Shown here: positions 1 through 9,595 of the stretch, piece by piece
Numbering within the stretch: position 1 is the first letter of the stretch
How the letters are laid out: every line of letters begins with the position of its first letter
NCBI GenBank assembly: GCA_021773115.1
Contig: JAJFKS010000033.1
Location: 248,001-312,000 of the forward strand
DNA: 64,000 bases
From: Woeseiaceae bacterium
GTDB lineage: Bacteria > Pseudomonadota > Gammaproteobacteria > Steroidobacterales > Woeseiaceae
Direction of reading: 5' to 3'
Notes under the pieces: generated by a model
Seen by the model: the letters and a program-made list of their open reading frames with translations, nothing else
What the model was told of the DNA's origin: nothing
Databases searched by the model: none
Made by a program: the position numbers and the translations under genes

Positions 1-180
1 TGGAAAAAAAACACGCAATGGATCGGCCGATTTCTGATTGGACAGCGATTGACGGGTTTTGTCGCCACTGACTTCGGTTTGATCAATGAGGCTGATTATT
101 GTGCCGGTTACGAGCCAGACAATTAGCTGCGCTCCTATCAACAGGGTCAGCCATTTGTGTAGCTTGCGAATGAAGATCAT
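1..180 (-). CDS. PepSY-associated membrane protein, N-terminal part only (truncated by window edge)
   Basis: Reverse complement reads MIFIRKLHKWLTLLIGAQLIVWLVTGTIISLIDQTEVSGDK..., open to the window edge; ATG overlaps the stop of the 177..884 gene (ATGA). Confidence 0.6.
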   Translation of the reverse strand, partial: MIFIRKLHKWLTLLIGAQLIVWLVTGTIISLIDQTEVSGDKTRQSLSNQKSADPLRVFFP

Positions 181-884
181 TTGGCTGTCCCGACCTTGCG
201 CCGCCGATTGAAACTGTAAAACAGCAGCCAGACGCCACTTAGTCCAAAAAGCGTTCCGAACACAGAAAAGATTCGTAGTATGTTGTTATTGATATCGTCG
301 CGCGTGTCATAGTCCATCACATGTAGCATCCACAGGAAATCGAACACGCGCCACAACGAATGCCGTCTGGTCGTAAATTGGCCGGTATTCGGATTAATGT
401 AGAAGCTGCTATTCCAAACGTCGTCGAAATCGACTCGCCAAAGAGGCAAAGCCGTTGATTGGAGCTCAGTTGGCGGGTCCGTTTCCAAAAGCTGAATTCG
501 ACTGACGACCCCATCGCCCGCGTAGTGGTAAGTCGCAATCTGAGCAGCAATGTCCTTGCTGATCGGCGACATCAGAGCCCCGGTGTTTGCGTCAAGAAGT
601 CGCGTGGTTGGGCCATCGATTAGATATGCGGGGCGCTCAACAACTGCAGTAAGAGTGATGTTGCTGGAATCCGGATACTGATCGGCGACTTGCTCTAGCG
701 GTATGCCTACTTGCGAATATGAGCCCACATTTCGATCCATATTTTGGACCAGCATGTCGCCATGGATGATGTCGATATTGACCACGACCATATAGAAGCC
801 ACTGAGAGCCCAAAGGAACAGCTGGATGCCAAGAACCAATGCGAACCATTTGTGGACTTTGCGAGATAGCCTGATTGCTTTCAT
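177..884 (-). CDS. PepSY domain-containing protein
   Basis: 235 aa; N-terminal RKVHKWFALVLGIQLFLWALSGFYM signature and C-terminal TM helix typical of PepSY-TM proteins. Confidence 0.7.
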   Translation of the reverse strand: MKAIRLSRKVHKWFALVLGIQLFLWALSGFYMVVVNIDIIHGDMLVQNMDRNVGSYSQVGIPLEQVADQYPDSSNITLTAVVERPAYLIDGPTTRLLDANTGALMSPISKDIAAQIATYHYAGDGVVSRIQLLETDPPTELQSTALPLWRVDFDDVWNSSFYINPNTGQFTTRRHSLWRVFDFLWMLHVMDYDTRDDINNNILRIFSVFGTLFGLSGVWLLFYSFNRRRKVGTAK

Positions 885-960
885 GGGTACGTGACTCGGT
901 GACGGATCACAGGAGCTGACCCTCTGCAGGGGTCCGACGGTGGATGCAATGGCTGCAAAA

Positions 961-990
961 TACTGACCAGCGGATGTCCGCTGGTCAGTA
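961..990 (-). terminator. Candidate hairpin terminator of the TonB receptor gene
   Basis: Perfect inverted repeat TACTGACCAGCGGA-tg-TCCGCTGGTCAGTA followed on the minus strand by ATTTTGC. Confidence 0.55.
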
Positions 991-1015
991 CCATTTGCGA
1001 CACTTCTAGACCAAT

Positions 1016-3679
1016 CTAGAATTCATAGCTGGCCCGCATGTACCAACGTTGACCTAACAGGTCGTAGGTAAATACATCGGTGTTGGCATCATTCCATGAA
1101 GTGATATAGGGAGCCTTTTTGTCGAATGCGTTATCGACGCCAAGTGACAGCTTCAGACTATCGCTCACAAAGTAGTTAAAGTTCAGATCGTGGTAGAAGA
1201 TATTGTCAACTGACCTGCCAATCGGACCACCACCATTCTCGTCGTCTGCCTCACCGATCATACGAACCGACCATCCTGCTGACCACTTCTCTGCACGTAC
1301 TTTCGCGCCCAGATTCATGCGCCATTTTGCGAAACTGCCTCTGTCAGCAGTGATCTTGCCGCGCAAAATTTCGACTTCCGCCGCCGGATTTGCCTGATTT
1401 TCATGCTTCAGAAGATTGGTCGCCCGCGCGCTGAACAATGCGTCCAAGCCCGCGATCTCTGTGTTGTAGGTGAAGGTGTAGTCAATTCCACTGACCTCTT
1501 CCTTGGCCGCGTTAACTGGACGTTTGCTAAGGAACGTGACTTGGTTGGTAATTGGGTCGCGCGTAAATGAATTACAGAATTCGGCATATACGGTTGGATC
1601 CGTGTAGCACAAACGTAGTTGATCACTACCGTCGACCGCGTTGATTGCATTGTCAATTTTGATATCGAAGTAGTCGATTGTTGCCGTAAATCCTTCAAGA
1701 AAAGCGGGCTCGAACACGATTCCGACAGTGACGGTATCCGCATCCTCAGGTTTCACGTTCGGATTTCCGCCAACACCGGTCAAGATTGTATTGCCGTTCT
1801 GGATGAAACCCGGTGGTACGCCATCGGCCTGGCAGTTGGTAGCTATCGCCCCAGTTGCCCCCTCGCAAGGATCAACTGTGATCAGGTTTTCCTGATTAGT
1901 GCTGCCCTCTTGTTCGTTGATGGTAGGCACGCGGAATGCAGTTGACGCTACAGTCCTGAACATCAGCTGATCATTGACTTGCCAAACTGCACCGAGCTTG
2001 TAGGTCGTATTGGAGCCGAAGGCGCTGTAGTCCGACCAGCGGGCCGCCATCGTCAGGCTCAGATTTTGAGCCAAAGGCGCATCAGCCAGCAAAGGTATGG
2101 ACAGCTCTCCGTAAAGTTCCGTCACGTCCGACCGACCACTGATCGCTGACTCGCCGCCGTTCTTCAGTACGGTCGAGTCGGGGTCGCGCCAGCCTTTTTC
2201 GCTTCGGTCCTCGACGCCCAGAGCGAACCCAACGTCGCCTGCCGGTAGCGTCATGGCGTTGCCGTAGAGGTTTGCCGAGAGAGAGACCATACGATTGCCT
2301 CCAGTTCCTTCGCGTCGATACTTAATAAACTCCAGCAGTTCCGGTGTCAGCTCGCCCACTCCGAAATAGTCACCACATGGAATTGCCGCACCTGGTGCGG
2401 TACTGCAGATGTTTTCGTCAAGCGTTTGCGACACTCGATCATTGTCGATGTCAAACGTCCAGCCGTCGCGGCCAGTATTGCGGCCATAATTGACGCTGGC
2501 GTCCCAGCTCCAATCATTTTTCAACGATCCTTCCAGACCCGTTACGACACGAATTGTATCTGTTTCTTGAAAGAAGTATGGCGCACCCATTTCGACCATG
2601 CGCCTGTTCTTGATGAAAAGGTCTTGGCCGGTTGGATTGTAAGGAAATGCCGCCGATACGGGAGTTGTTGCGATGCGACGCGGTGTTACGATTTGATCCC
2701 CTTGTCGATTGGCATACAGGATTTCCGCAAACACATTGACGGATTCAGACAATTCATACGTGCCGAATGTTGAAACGTTTATTCTTTGCATCGGACTAAC
2801 GGCATTGAGAAATGGGAAATAGTTGAAGCCGTGTAAGGCGCTGTTGTACGGCTCAAAGAAATTGCCATCGCCGCCTTCTATTTGATTGAACTGAATTTCA
2901 GTTCCATCAAGATAGTGCGCACGCCCGCCGATTGTCGTTGAGCTTCCGAAACACTCCAGTCCGTTCGGACCTTCGGTCAGGGGGCATGCGTGGCGATCCG
3001 ATTGCAGCACCAATCCCGTGTCGACGTAGCTTAGGTTAACGACGATGTTGCCTTTGTCGTAGTCCCCGCCGAACGTGAAATTGACTTCAGAGTTTTCACC
3101 GTCCGACTCGGTAGTAGCGCCATATTTGACATCCAGCTTCGCACCACTAAAGTTCGTTTTGGTGATGATATTGACGACACCGGCGACGGCATCAGCGCCG
3201 TAGATTGCGGACGCACCATCTTTGAGGACCTCAATACGCTCGATCAGGGCGGCAGGAATCATATTTAGATCCACCGATGAATTTGCGCCGGTACCGCCAT
3301 TCACGATTCTGCGGCCATTCAGTAGTACAAGCGTTCGGTTGATGCCCATGCCCCTCAGGTTAGTTTGGGCTGTGCCGTAGCCGTTACTGGTCCAATAGGC
3401 GTTGGTCGAGTTTCCGGCCGGTCCGGCCGAAGCAGTCAATTCCTGAAGAATATCTTCGACATTGGAAATGCCCGAGTCGTAGATAGCCTCGGCCCCTATG
3501 ATGGTTACCGGGCTGGCGCTGTCGATTTCTGAGTTCTTGATTCGGGAACCGGTGACAACGACCTCTTCTATGCTCGTCGTTTTATCTTCGCTGTCTCGAT
3601 TCTGTGCGACAACAGGAAACGCAGCGGCGAGTCCGAAGCTCACGACAGCAATATGCGATGCAAATTTTCTAATGTTCAT
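1016..3679 (-). CDS. TonB-dependent receptor
   Basis: 887 aa; signal peptide, EEVVVTGSRI TonB box/plug start, plug domain, C-terminal aromatic YEF. Confidence 0.9.
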   Translation of the reverse strand: MNIRKFASHIAVVSFGLAAAFPVVAQNRDSEDKTTSIEEVVVTGSRIKNSEIDSASPVTIIGAEAIYDSGISNVEDILQELTASAGPAGNSTNAYWTSNGYGTAQTNLRGMGINRTLVLLNGRRIVNGGTGANSSVDLNMIPAALIERIEVLKDGASAIYGADAVAGVVNIITKTNFSGAKLDVKYGATTESDGENSEVNFTFGGDYDKGNIVVNLSYVDTGLVLQSDRHACPLTEGPNGLECFGSSTTIGGRAHYLDGTEIQFNQIEGGDGNFFEPYNSALHGFNYFPFLNAVSPMQRINVSTFGTYELSESVNVFAEILYANRQGDQIVTPRRIATTPVSAAFPYNPTGQDLFIKNRRMVEMGAPYFFQETDTIRVVTGLEGSLKNDWSWDASVNYGRNTGRDGWTFDIDNDRVSQTLDENICSTAPGAAIPCGDYFGVGELTPELLEFIKYRREGTGGNRMVSLSANLYGNAMTLPAGDVGFALGVEDRSEKGWRDPDSTVLKNGGESAISGRSDVTELYGELSIPLLADAPLAQNLSLTMAARWSDYSAFGSNTTYKLGAVWQVNDQLMFRTVASTAFRVPTINEQEGSTNQENLITVDPCEGATGAIATNCQADGVPPGFIQNGNTILTGVGGNPNVKPEDADTVTVGIVFEPAFLEGFTATIDYFDIKIDNAINAVDGSDQLRLCYTDPTVYAEFCNSFTRDPITNQVTFLSKRPVNAAKEEVSGIDYTFTYNTEIAGLDALFSARATNLLKHENQANPAAEVEILRGKITADRGSFAKWRMNLGAKVRAEKWSAGWSVRMIGEADDENGGGPIGRSVDNIFYHDLNFNYFVSDSLKLSLGVDNAFDKKAPYITSWNDANTDVFTYDLLGQRWYMRASYEF

Positions 3680-3936
3680 GGTGTTTACCCCCCAATGGTA
3701 AATTCAATTGTATTGCCTGCAGTCGTGCGGACTTGCTTCATATGGAAATTGTGCAGCGTTGAAAACCACTGGCAAAACCAGTAGCAGCAAGGGTTCTTCT
3801 TGTCTATCTACTTGCCCTTGAACGCTGTCTCGGCGTTAAAAACGCCGCGTTTCCCCCGAACACTTGTAGCACGAATCAGACTATACCTGTCTAGACAACT
3901 TTTTGAAAACTAATCTTTTCTTTTTTTCAGACAAGG

Positions 3937-4332
3937 CTAATCGAGGAGTCGGTCGAAACGACTGACGGGAGTTGCTCGTCGCAACACCGGCGGCGCATGC
4001 ACCGGGAAGGAATATATGGGGCTGCCGCCGAAAAGTATCTGGTCGGCGGGGACGAGAAGAGCGGTTATTGGCTCATCGAGGTCATTGCTGCGAGGAGCGG
4101 TCATGACCACCGAATCGGCGGCGGTGATGCTCGACAAAGTGGCGCAGTTGCCATTGCAATCAACATGCGGACAAGGCTGTGTGCTACTTGCCTCGACTTG
4201 ATTCGCGTGATGAGCATGGCTCACCGCATCGGGCGAGTCGACTGCCGCACTGGCCTCGCATAGACACGCGGTATTGCCTAGCACGAATGTGGCAATTAGC
4301 AGTGTTGATACGAGCTTTTGCAAAATGACCAT
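3937..4332 (-). CDS. Small exported His/Cys-containing protein (CopL/DUF2946-like)
   Basis: 131 aa with signal peptide, CLCEAS, HAHHANQ, CPHVDCNGNC motifs; metal-gene context. Confidence 0.5.
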   Translation of the reverse strand: MVILQKLVSTLLIATFVLGNTACLCEASAAVDSPDAVSHAHHANQVEASSTQPCPHVDCNGNCATLSSITAADSVVMTAPRSNDLDEPITALLVPADQILFGGSPIYSFPVHAPPVLRRATPVSRFDRLLD

Positions 4333-4357
4333 AAGCTGCGAAAGTATACTCCTCTTG

Positions 4358-4501
4358 TTAATTGGTCAAGATCGATGTTGGGCGGTTGAGTGGCCGGGTC
4401 AACACGTCAACTTGATGGTTGTACTCCTCAATCTCGTGAGGCTCCCGTGGATAGATCACCAGATCCACGTGTACGTTGTAGCGCTTCAAGCCTCTGTAGA
4501 T
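4358..4501 (-). pseudogene. C-terminal remnant of an S9-family (prolyl oligopeptidase-type) peptidase
   Basis: Minus-strand reading IYRGLKRYNVHVDLVIYPREPHEIEEYNHQVDVLTRPLNRPTSILTN* matches the typical S9 C-terminus (L.RYPREGHG...H..D); upstream frame has a stop and no catalytic domain. Confidence 0.55.
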
Positions 4502-4737
4502 TCGTAGCGTTGAATCAGCTGCTCAGGCGTCAACGGCTCTCTGCAACAGATCCATACGAGGCGACCCACACGAACGGCCGCCAAAAAGATCATCGAAGAA
4601 TTGCGCATATCCGGTCGCTTCACACGTCGCAGTTTGATGGCGCTCGAGTGTATTCGGCTTATCTATACACGTATAGCGCATTACGCGAGATAGCGACAGC
4701 AGGAAAGACATTTTACCGGAGCTGCCATTAAGTACTG

Positions 4738-5382
4738 TCAATTCCCGGCTTGAACAAGCCGCAATGTGCCAAATACCGTATTGAAGTGTGCGTGTTCACG
4801 CACTAGCACCGCTCCTGCATCTTTCATTAAGACAGGCAGCTGACCATCGACGCTGTCCTGTGTCGTCGCGAATCCATCAAGCAGCTGAACGAAGTAAAAC
4901 AACCAACGCATCAAAGTACTCGACGGCTTTCCCCAATCGGATACGTGTAGCTGTCCTCCAGGAGCAAGAATTCTAAGCGCCTCCGACAAGACATCCTTTT
5001 TCTGGGTAGGCAGCAAATGGTGAAAAAAGAGGCTTGAGACGATCCGCTGGACAGTGGCGTCCGAGAACGGAATAGCTGTGGCGTTAGCTTCGATGAACTC
5101 GATTTCCACACCCGCGTCGCTTGCTTTATTACGAGCAATCTCGAGCACTGCCGGATCCGCATCCAATCCAATGACGGACGCATCCGGGTATTTCTTCTTC
5201 ATCGCAATAGTCATCGTGCCGGTACCGCATCCCAAGTCCAGAACAGTGGAGTTTGGCGGTATATCGGCATAGGTAATCAAGGCCTCCTTGACGACACGTT
5301 CTCGAGTGCTCAAGCGCACGACCGGGTCATAAAACCGGGTCAATACGCTAAATCGCAAAGCTGGAATAAAATCACCGCTCAC
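4738..5382 (-). CDS. Class I SAM-dependent methyltransferase
   Basis: 214 aa; VLDLGCGTGTMTIAM motif I, GLDADPAVLEIAR motif II. Confidence 0.88.
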   Translation of the reverse strand: MSGDFIPALRFSVLTRFYDPVVRLSTRERVVKEALITYADIPPNSTVLDLGCGTGTMTIAMKKKYPDASVIGLDADPAVLEIARNKASDAGVEIEFIEANATAIPFSDATVQRIVSSLFFHHLLPTQKKDVLSEALRILAPGGQLHVSDWGKPSSTLMRWLFYFVQLLDGFATTQDSVDGQLPVLMKDAGAVLVREHAHFNTVFGTLRLVQAGN

Positions 5383-5408
5383 TTTTGCCTCCTCGACAGG
5401 CTCTATCC

Positions 5409-5861
5409 TCAGCAGCTCCTCGGCGAAGATTGTTCAATCAATGGACACAGCAGCCCATCGAAAAGCTCGTTCGCTGGCATCGTCTGCCAGCTCTCCAAAA
5501 CCTGTTCAATCCGGCCTTCGATTGCCTGCAGCTGTGATACCTCTTCGCGGATAATGGCGCGCCGCTGCTCAACCAGATTACGCAATTGTTGACCCGGCAT
5601 TTCTCCCTGTTCAACGGTTTTGAGAATCTCTTTGATGTCGCCGATTCTTAGGCCCAGCGCTTGCGCTTGCCGAATGAACTCAATGCGCCGAAGGTCTTCC
5701 TTAGAAAACAGGCGATACCCGTTGTCAGGCTCGCGTTCGGGACTGAGCAGCCCAATGCGTGAATAGTATCGAACGGTGGCCGGTGTGACCCCCGCGCGCT
5801 TTGCGAGATCGGTGACGCGCAAGGCACCAAAAGCCCTCGCCGAAAAAAGTTGGGTGTGCAT
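5409..5861 (-). CDS. MerR-family transcriptional regulator (heavy-metal type)
   Basis: 150 aa; LRVTDLAKRAGVTPATVRYYSRIGLLSPEREPDNGYRLFSKEDLRRIEFIRQAQALG winged HTH; C-terminal LLCPLIEQSSPRSC. Confidence 0.9.
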   Translation of the reverse strand: MHTQLFSARAFGALRVTDLAKRAGVTPATVRYYSRIGLLSPEREPDNGYRLFSKEDLRRIEFIRQAQALGLRIGDIKEILKTVEQGEMPGQQLRNLVEQRRAIIREEVSQLQAIEGRIEQVLESWQTMPANELFDGLLCPLIEQSSPRSC

Positions 5862-5947
5862 TATGAATCTCCTTCAAATTGCTGTGCAATAGATGCGGGC
5901 AGAATGCCCAGCGCCGCGTTCTGCGGCGCACGCAAAATGAAGGTGGC

Positions 5948-6478
5948 CTAGATTCTGAAGCGTTGAGTGCTCAGATAGATTGGTGGGGAAGACCGATGCC
6001 CAGGAGGTCCGTCATATTCAGACACGATCCGAACTTGGTATTGTGGCTGGACGACATTCTGATCGACAGATACCAAGTATACCGCTGAAAAATGCTGCAA
6101 CTTCTCGACGACGGTGCCGGTGCCGCTAAGAGCGGTTGCGTCACAACAGCAACCGCTTTCCATCGGGCCAGCGGTATCATGACCACCGTGGCATTCATCG
6201 TTGGTTTGAACGAGCGTTTTCCCACTGTCGTGATCACTATGATTATCATGATGGTCGCGGGACGCACCTTGATTGGTGAACGATTCCGGGTGGTGTGCCT
6301 TGCCGACTTCACTTTCCGCGGAAACCGTTGGTACTGCCAAAATAGTTTGACTGCTGAACGCGACGGTGCACGGCACGATGAGCACGCCAAGCCAGGCAAG
6401 CACCGCTACACCTAAAATGCCCGGTGAGCGTCTTCGGAATATAGTGTTGGTTTGCCGCTTGCTCATTACTTGACCCAA
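5948..6478 (-). CDS. His/Cys-rich exported protein (CopL/DUF2946-like)
   Basis: 176 aa; HHPESF..DHHDNHSDHDS..CHGGHD..CCCDA; C-terminus SSPPIYLSTQRFRI as in small proteins heading copper operons. Confidence 0.5.
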   Translation of the reverse strand: MGQVMSKRQTNTIFRRRSPGILGVAVLAWLGVLIVPCTVAFSSQTILAVPTVSAESEVGKAHHPESFTNQGASRDHHDNHSDHDSGKTLVQTNDECHGGHDTAGPMESGCCCDATALSGTGTVVEKLQHFSAVYLVSVDQNVVQPQYQVRIVSEYDGPPGHRSSPPIYLSTQRFRI

Positions 6479-6492
6479 ATACAGAGGTAGAA

Positions 6493-6524
6493 GTGCTAAT
6501 TACCTAGTTACTATAGTAGGTCAC
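6493..6524 (-). promoter_or_regulatory. MerR-type promoter/operator upstream of the 5948..6478-MerR-methyltransferase operon
   Basis: GTGACC-TACTATAGTAACTAGGTAAT(20)-TAGCAC; contains dyad ACCTA..TAGGT. Confidence 0.6.
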
Positions 6525-6985
6525 AAATCGATGAAATATATACGTATTTACGCGCATCTCCATGTGCATGATGCCCTTGCTATCGGTGTAGGTTGTCATG
6601 AATAGCCGCTGAGCAATCAAAATTGAGCCGAAACCGACTACGGAAACGACAACAATCAGCGGGTCACTTCGAACTTATGGCAGCAGAAATGTCGTGAGAA
6701 TAATCACATTGAGCGAGATGGCGATCAGCGGAATGACACGGCTGGCGTTCAGCTCCCTCGGCAGGTAGCGAAATAACCCTCCAATGGACGGCAACGTCCA
6801 TAACCAGGTAGAAAATAGCACCGATCGAAGCGATGCGTGTCAGATCAAAGAGCACCGTCAGCACGGTCGCCAGTACAGCTGCCAGCACCAACGCCGGATT
6901 TGTAAAACCCCGATCAACGGCCAGTCCGACGCCCAGGCCTCGCGAGCCAACATATCGCCGATGCGGTACCGATCCGTCAACGTAA
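6504..6985 (-). pseudogene. C-terminal remnant of an APC-type amino-acid permease (frameshift plus in-frame stop)
   Basis: Frame 1 GFTNPALVLAAVLATVLTVLFDLTRIASIGAIFYLVMDVAVHW, then a shifted frame GGLFRYLPRELNASRVIPLIAISLNVIILTTFLLP*VRSDPLIVVVSVVGFGSILIAQRLFM. Confidence 0.5.
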
Positions 6986-7009
6986 ATTGCTGGTAATTCT
7001 GGCCCACCG

Positions 7010-7420
7010 CTATGCCAGCTCGAGCACAGCCCGGATGACGTCCCGGCGACTAATTACGCCGACAACTCGCCCTTTATCCAGAACCGGAAAACGCCGGTAA
7101 GCACTTGTGATGAACATCTGCGCGACATCCAGCAAACTGGCTGTTGCGTCAACTGAGACAACGTCAACTGTCATGAACGCGCTTACTGCACCACCGTTGC
7201 CCTCACCATGGTAGCCTGCCGTGACGACCGACTTCAGGCAATCCCGCTCCGTCAACATACCGACCAGTTCGCCGTGCTCGTCGATCACCGGCGCGCCGGA
7301 AATTCGGTGCATTAAGAATAGGCGCATGGCATGCATGATGTCTGATTCCGGTGACAGGCTGACGACGCTGGCGGTCATAAAGTCCCGCGCCGTGACGGCT
7401 GGCGAGATTGGCACGGTCAA
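7010..7420 (-). CDS. CBS-domain protein
   Basis: 136 aa with two CBS repeats (ARDFMTASVVSLSPESDIMHAMRLF... and AFMTVDVVSVDATASLLDVAQMF...); putative TTG start overlaps the stop of the upstream ORF. Confidence 0.85.
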   Translation of the reverse strand: MTVPISPAVTARDFMTASVVSLSPESDIMHAMRLFLMHRISGAPVIDEHGELVGMLTERDCLKSVVTAGYHGEGNGGAVSAFMTVDVVSVDATASLLDVAQMFITSAYRRFPVLDKGRVVGVISRRDVIRAVLELA

Positions 7421-7596
7421 GCGCCCCGCTTATCGGTCTGTTGCCGCTGGCAGCAGCAGTTTGACACATGTTCGCCTCCGGACTGGCCCATTTGGCCACA
7501 GCCGCGCCGAACGTTACGCTTTCCCGCGCGAAGCCCAAACGCCAGGCTCAAACCGGCTAAACCGATGATGATGAAACTCAATACGAATGTCGTCAT
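7417..7596 (-). CDS. nqrM: NqrM-like (DUF539) small Cys-containing membrane protein
   Basis: Read directly: MTTFVLSFIIIGLAGLSLAFGLRAGKRNVRRGCGQMGQSGGEHVSNCCCQRQQTDKRGA*; N-terminal TM and Cys cluster immediately after nqrF, the usual nqrM position. Confidence 0.6.
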   Translation of the reverse strand: MTTFVLSFIIIGLAGLSLAFGLRAGKRNVRRGCGQMGQSGGEHVSNCCCQRQQTDKRGA

Positions 7597-7725
7597 GCGT
7601 CCTCACTCCTCCGAAAAAGACGAGCCGCGAATAGGGGCGCTCGCCATTCGTCGAACTCGCCACTTCGTGGCAAAAAAAACCTCACTATGCAGCCCTCCCC
7701 AGTCACCATGATGATGTCCGCGCGA

Positions 7726-8967
7726 TCAACTTTGCGGGCTCGCACTGCCGAAGTCATCGAGCGCAATTTGCCCCTCCTCGACACCGAGGTCTGACAGCAT
7801 CTTGATGACCGCGGCGTTCATTAGCGGCGGGCCACAAATATAGTACTCACACAACTCAGGCGTCGGATGGTCTTTCAGCAGTTGGTCGTGAACGAGTTGG
7901 TGAACAAATCCGGCAGGACCGTTCCACTCGTCTTCCGGCAGTGGATCCGATAGCGCGACATGCCATTCGAAATTGTCAAAGTCGGCGGCGAGGCGATCAA
8001 ATAAGTCCGCATAGAACAATTCCTTTAAACTGCGCGCGCCGTACCAGAACGACATCTTACGCCCGCTTTGTTGCCGCCGTAGTTGGTCGAGAATGTGCGA
8101 GCGCATCGGCGCCATGCCCGCGCCACCGCCGATGAAGACCATTTCACTATCGGTCGGTTTGGCGAGAAATTCACCGAAGGGACCCGTGAACGCGACCTGC
8201 TCACCCGGCTGTAGTGCGAATAGATACGAGGAGACCACGCCCGGTGGCGTGCCTTCCGGCGCGCCGGGTGGCGGCGTTGCGATACGGACATTGAGCATCA
8301 ACTCGTCGCCCTCACCCGGATAATTCGCCAATGAGTAAGCGCGTACCTCGGGGTCGGTCGCATGCGACTCGTAACGCCACAAGTTCAGGCGGTCCCAGTC
8401 CGATCGAAACCTATCGTCAATAACGAAATCTCTAAAGCGCGTCTGGTGGGCAGGACTTTCGATCTGGATGTAACTGCCGGCACGGAAATCGAATGTCGCC
8501 CCAGACGGCAATTCGAGCACCAACTCCTTAATAAAGGTGGCCACGTTACGGTTGGAGCGCACGGTGGCGAGGTGACGTTTGATTCCCAGTATTTGAGACG
8601 GCACCTCGATCTTCAGTGGTTCTTTGACGGCGAGCTGGCAGGCCAGGCGCTGATGCTCAGCGGCCTGTTTGGGCGTGATCAAGGCCCGCTCGGTTGGCAA
8701 CAGGGCGCCGCCGCCGTCGATGACCTTCACGCGACACTGTCCGCAGGTCCCTCGTCCACCGCAGGCCGACGGTAAAAACACACCGTGATCATTCAACGCT
8801 GCCAGAAGCTTCCGACCGACCGGGATGCGCAGTACTCGCGCCTCCTCGTTGATGTCCACCGCGACCTCTCCGCTCACCACCAATACCGATCGCGCAGCCA
8901 CAATGAAAACCGACAGCGCCATGATAATGCCGGTAAACAGCAGGATGGCGATGGCGAATTCAGACAT
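7726..8967 (-). CDS. nqrF: Na+-translocating NADH:quinone reductase subunit F
   Basis: Start MSEFAIAILLFTGIIMALSVF; 2Fe-2S motif SACGGRGTCGQCRV, FAD/NAD domains (AYSLANYP, GGGAGMAPMRSH). Confidence 0.95.
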   Translation of the reverse strand: MSEFAIAILLFTGIIMALSVFIVAARSVLVVSGEVAVDINEEARVLRIPVGRKLLAALNDHGVFLPSACGGRGTCGQCRVKVIDGGGALLPTERALITPKQAAEHQRLACQLAVKEPLKIEVPSQILGIKRHLATVRSNRNVATFIKELVLELPSGATFDFRAGSYIQIESPAHQTRFRDFVIDDRFRSDWDRLNLWRYESHATDPEVRAYSLANYPGEGDELMLNVRIATPPPGAPEGTPPGVVSSYLFALQPGEQVAFTGPFGEFLAKPTDSEMVFIGGGAGMAPMRSHILDQLRRQQSGRKMSFWYGARSLKELFYADLFDRLAADFDNFEWHVALSDPLPEDEWNGPAGFVHQLVHDQLLKDHPTPELCEYYICGPPLMNAAVIKMLSDLGVEEGQIALDDFGSASPQS

Positions 8968-8986
8968 CAGCGCTTTGCTCCATCGT

Positions 8987-9595
8987 CTACAGCCGGATGC
9001 CCGAAAATGCCATGAAGCCCATGGCCATGAGACCGGCGCAAATAAAGGTGATACCCGAGCCCTGCAACCCGTCGGGTACGTCACTGTAGCGAAGCTTTTG
9101 GCGAAGCCCGGCCAGGACGATGATGGCCAGCGCCCAGCCAATGCCGCTGCCAAAGCCATAGACGACGCTCTCGCCCAAGGTGTAGCGCCGCTCAGCCATG
9201 AACAACGAAGCACCGAGGATGGCGCAGTTCACCGCGATAAGCGGCAGGAATACACCGAGCGCCTGGTGGAGTGCCGGAAAATACCGATCCAGCGCCATTT
9301 CCAGAACCTGCACTATTGCGGCGATCACACCAATGAAGCTGATCAGTGCGAGAAAACTGAGGTCCATCGCCGGCAAGCCGGCCCAGTCGAGCGCGCCGGG
9401 GCCCAGCAGGTAGGTGAGAATGAGACTGTTGACCGGCACGGTGAGCGTCATCACCAACACCACAGCGACGCCCAGGCCAACGGCAGTGTCGAAGCGGCGG
9501 GACAGCGCCAAAAAGGGGCAGATACCCAGGAACAGCGCCAGCACCAGGTTTTCGGTGAAGACCGACTGCAGAAACAAGTTCACGTACGTGCTCAC
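8987..9595 (-). CDS. nqrE: Na+-translocating NADH:quinone reductase subunit E
   Basis: 202 aa multi-[24 protein letters not shown]; operon position. Confidence 0.95.
   Translation of the reverse strand: MSTYVNLFLQSVFTENLVLALFLGICPFLALSRRFDTAVGLGVAVVLVMTLTVPVNSLILTYLLGPGALDWAGLPAMDLSFLALISFIGVIAAIVQVLEMALDRYFPALHQALGVFLPLIAVNCAILGASLFMAERRYTLGESVVYGFGSGIGWALAIIVLAGLRQKLRYSDVPDGLQGSGITFICAGLMAMGFMAFSGIRL

Noticed and set aside
4338-4369. TTGACC upstream of the 3937..4332 gene (CTTGACCAATTAACAAGAGGAGTATACTTTCGC)
   Set aside because: No TA-rich -10 at 20 bp (TTTCGC), and TATACT lies at only 15 bp; no dyad, so not counted in the operator set.
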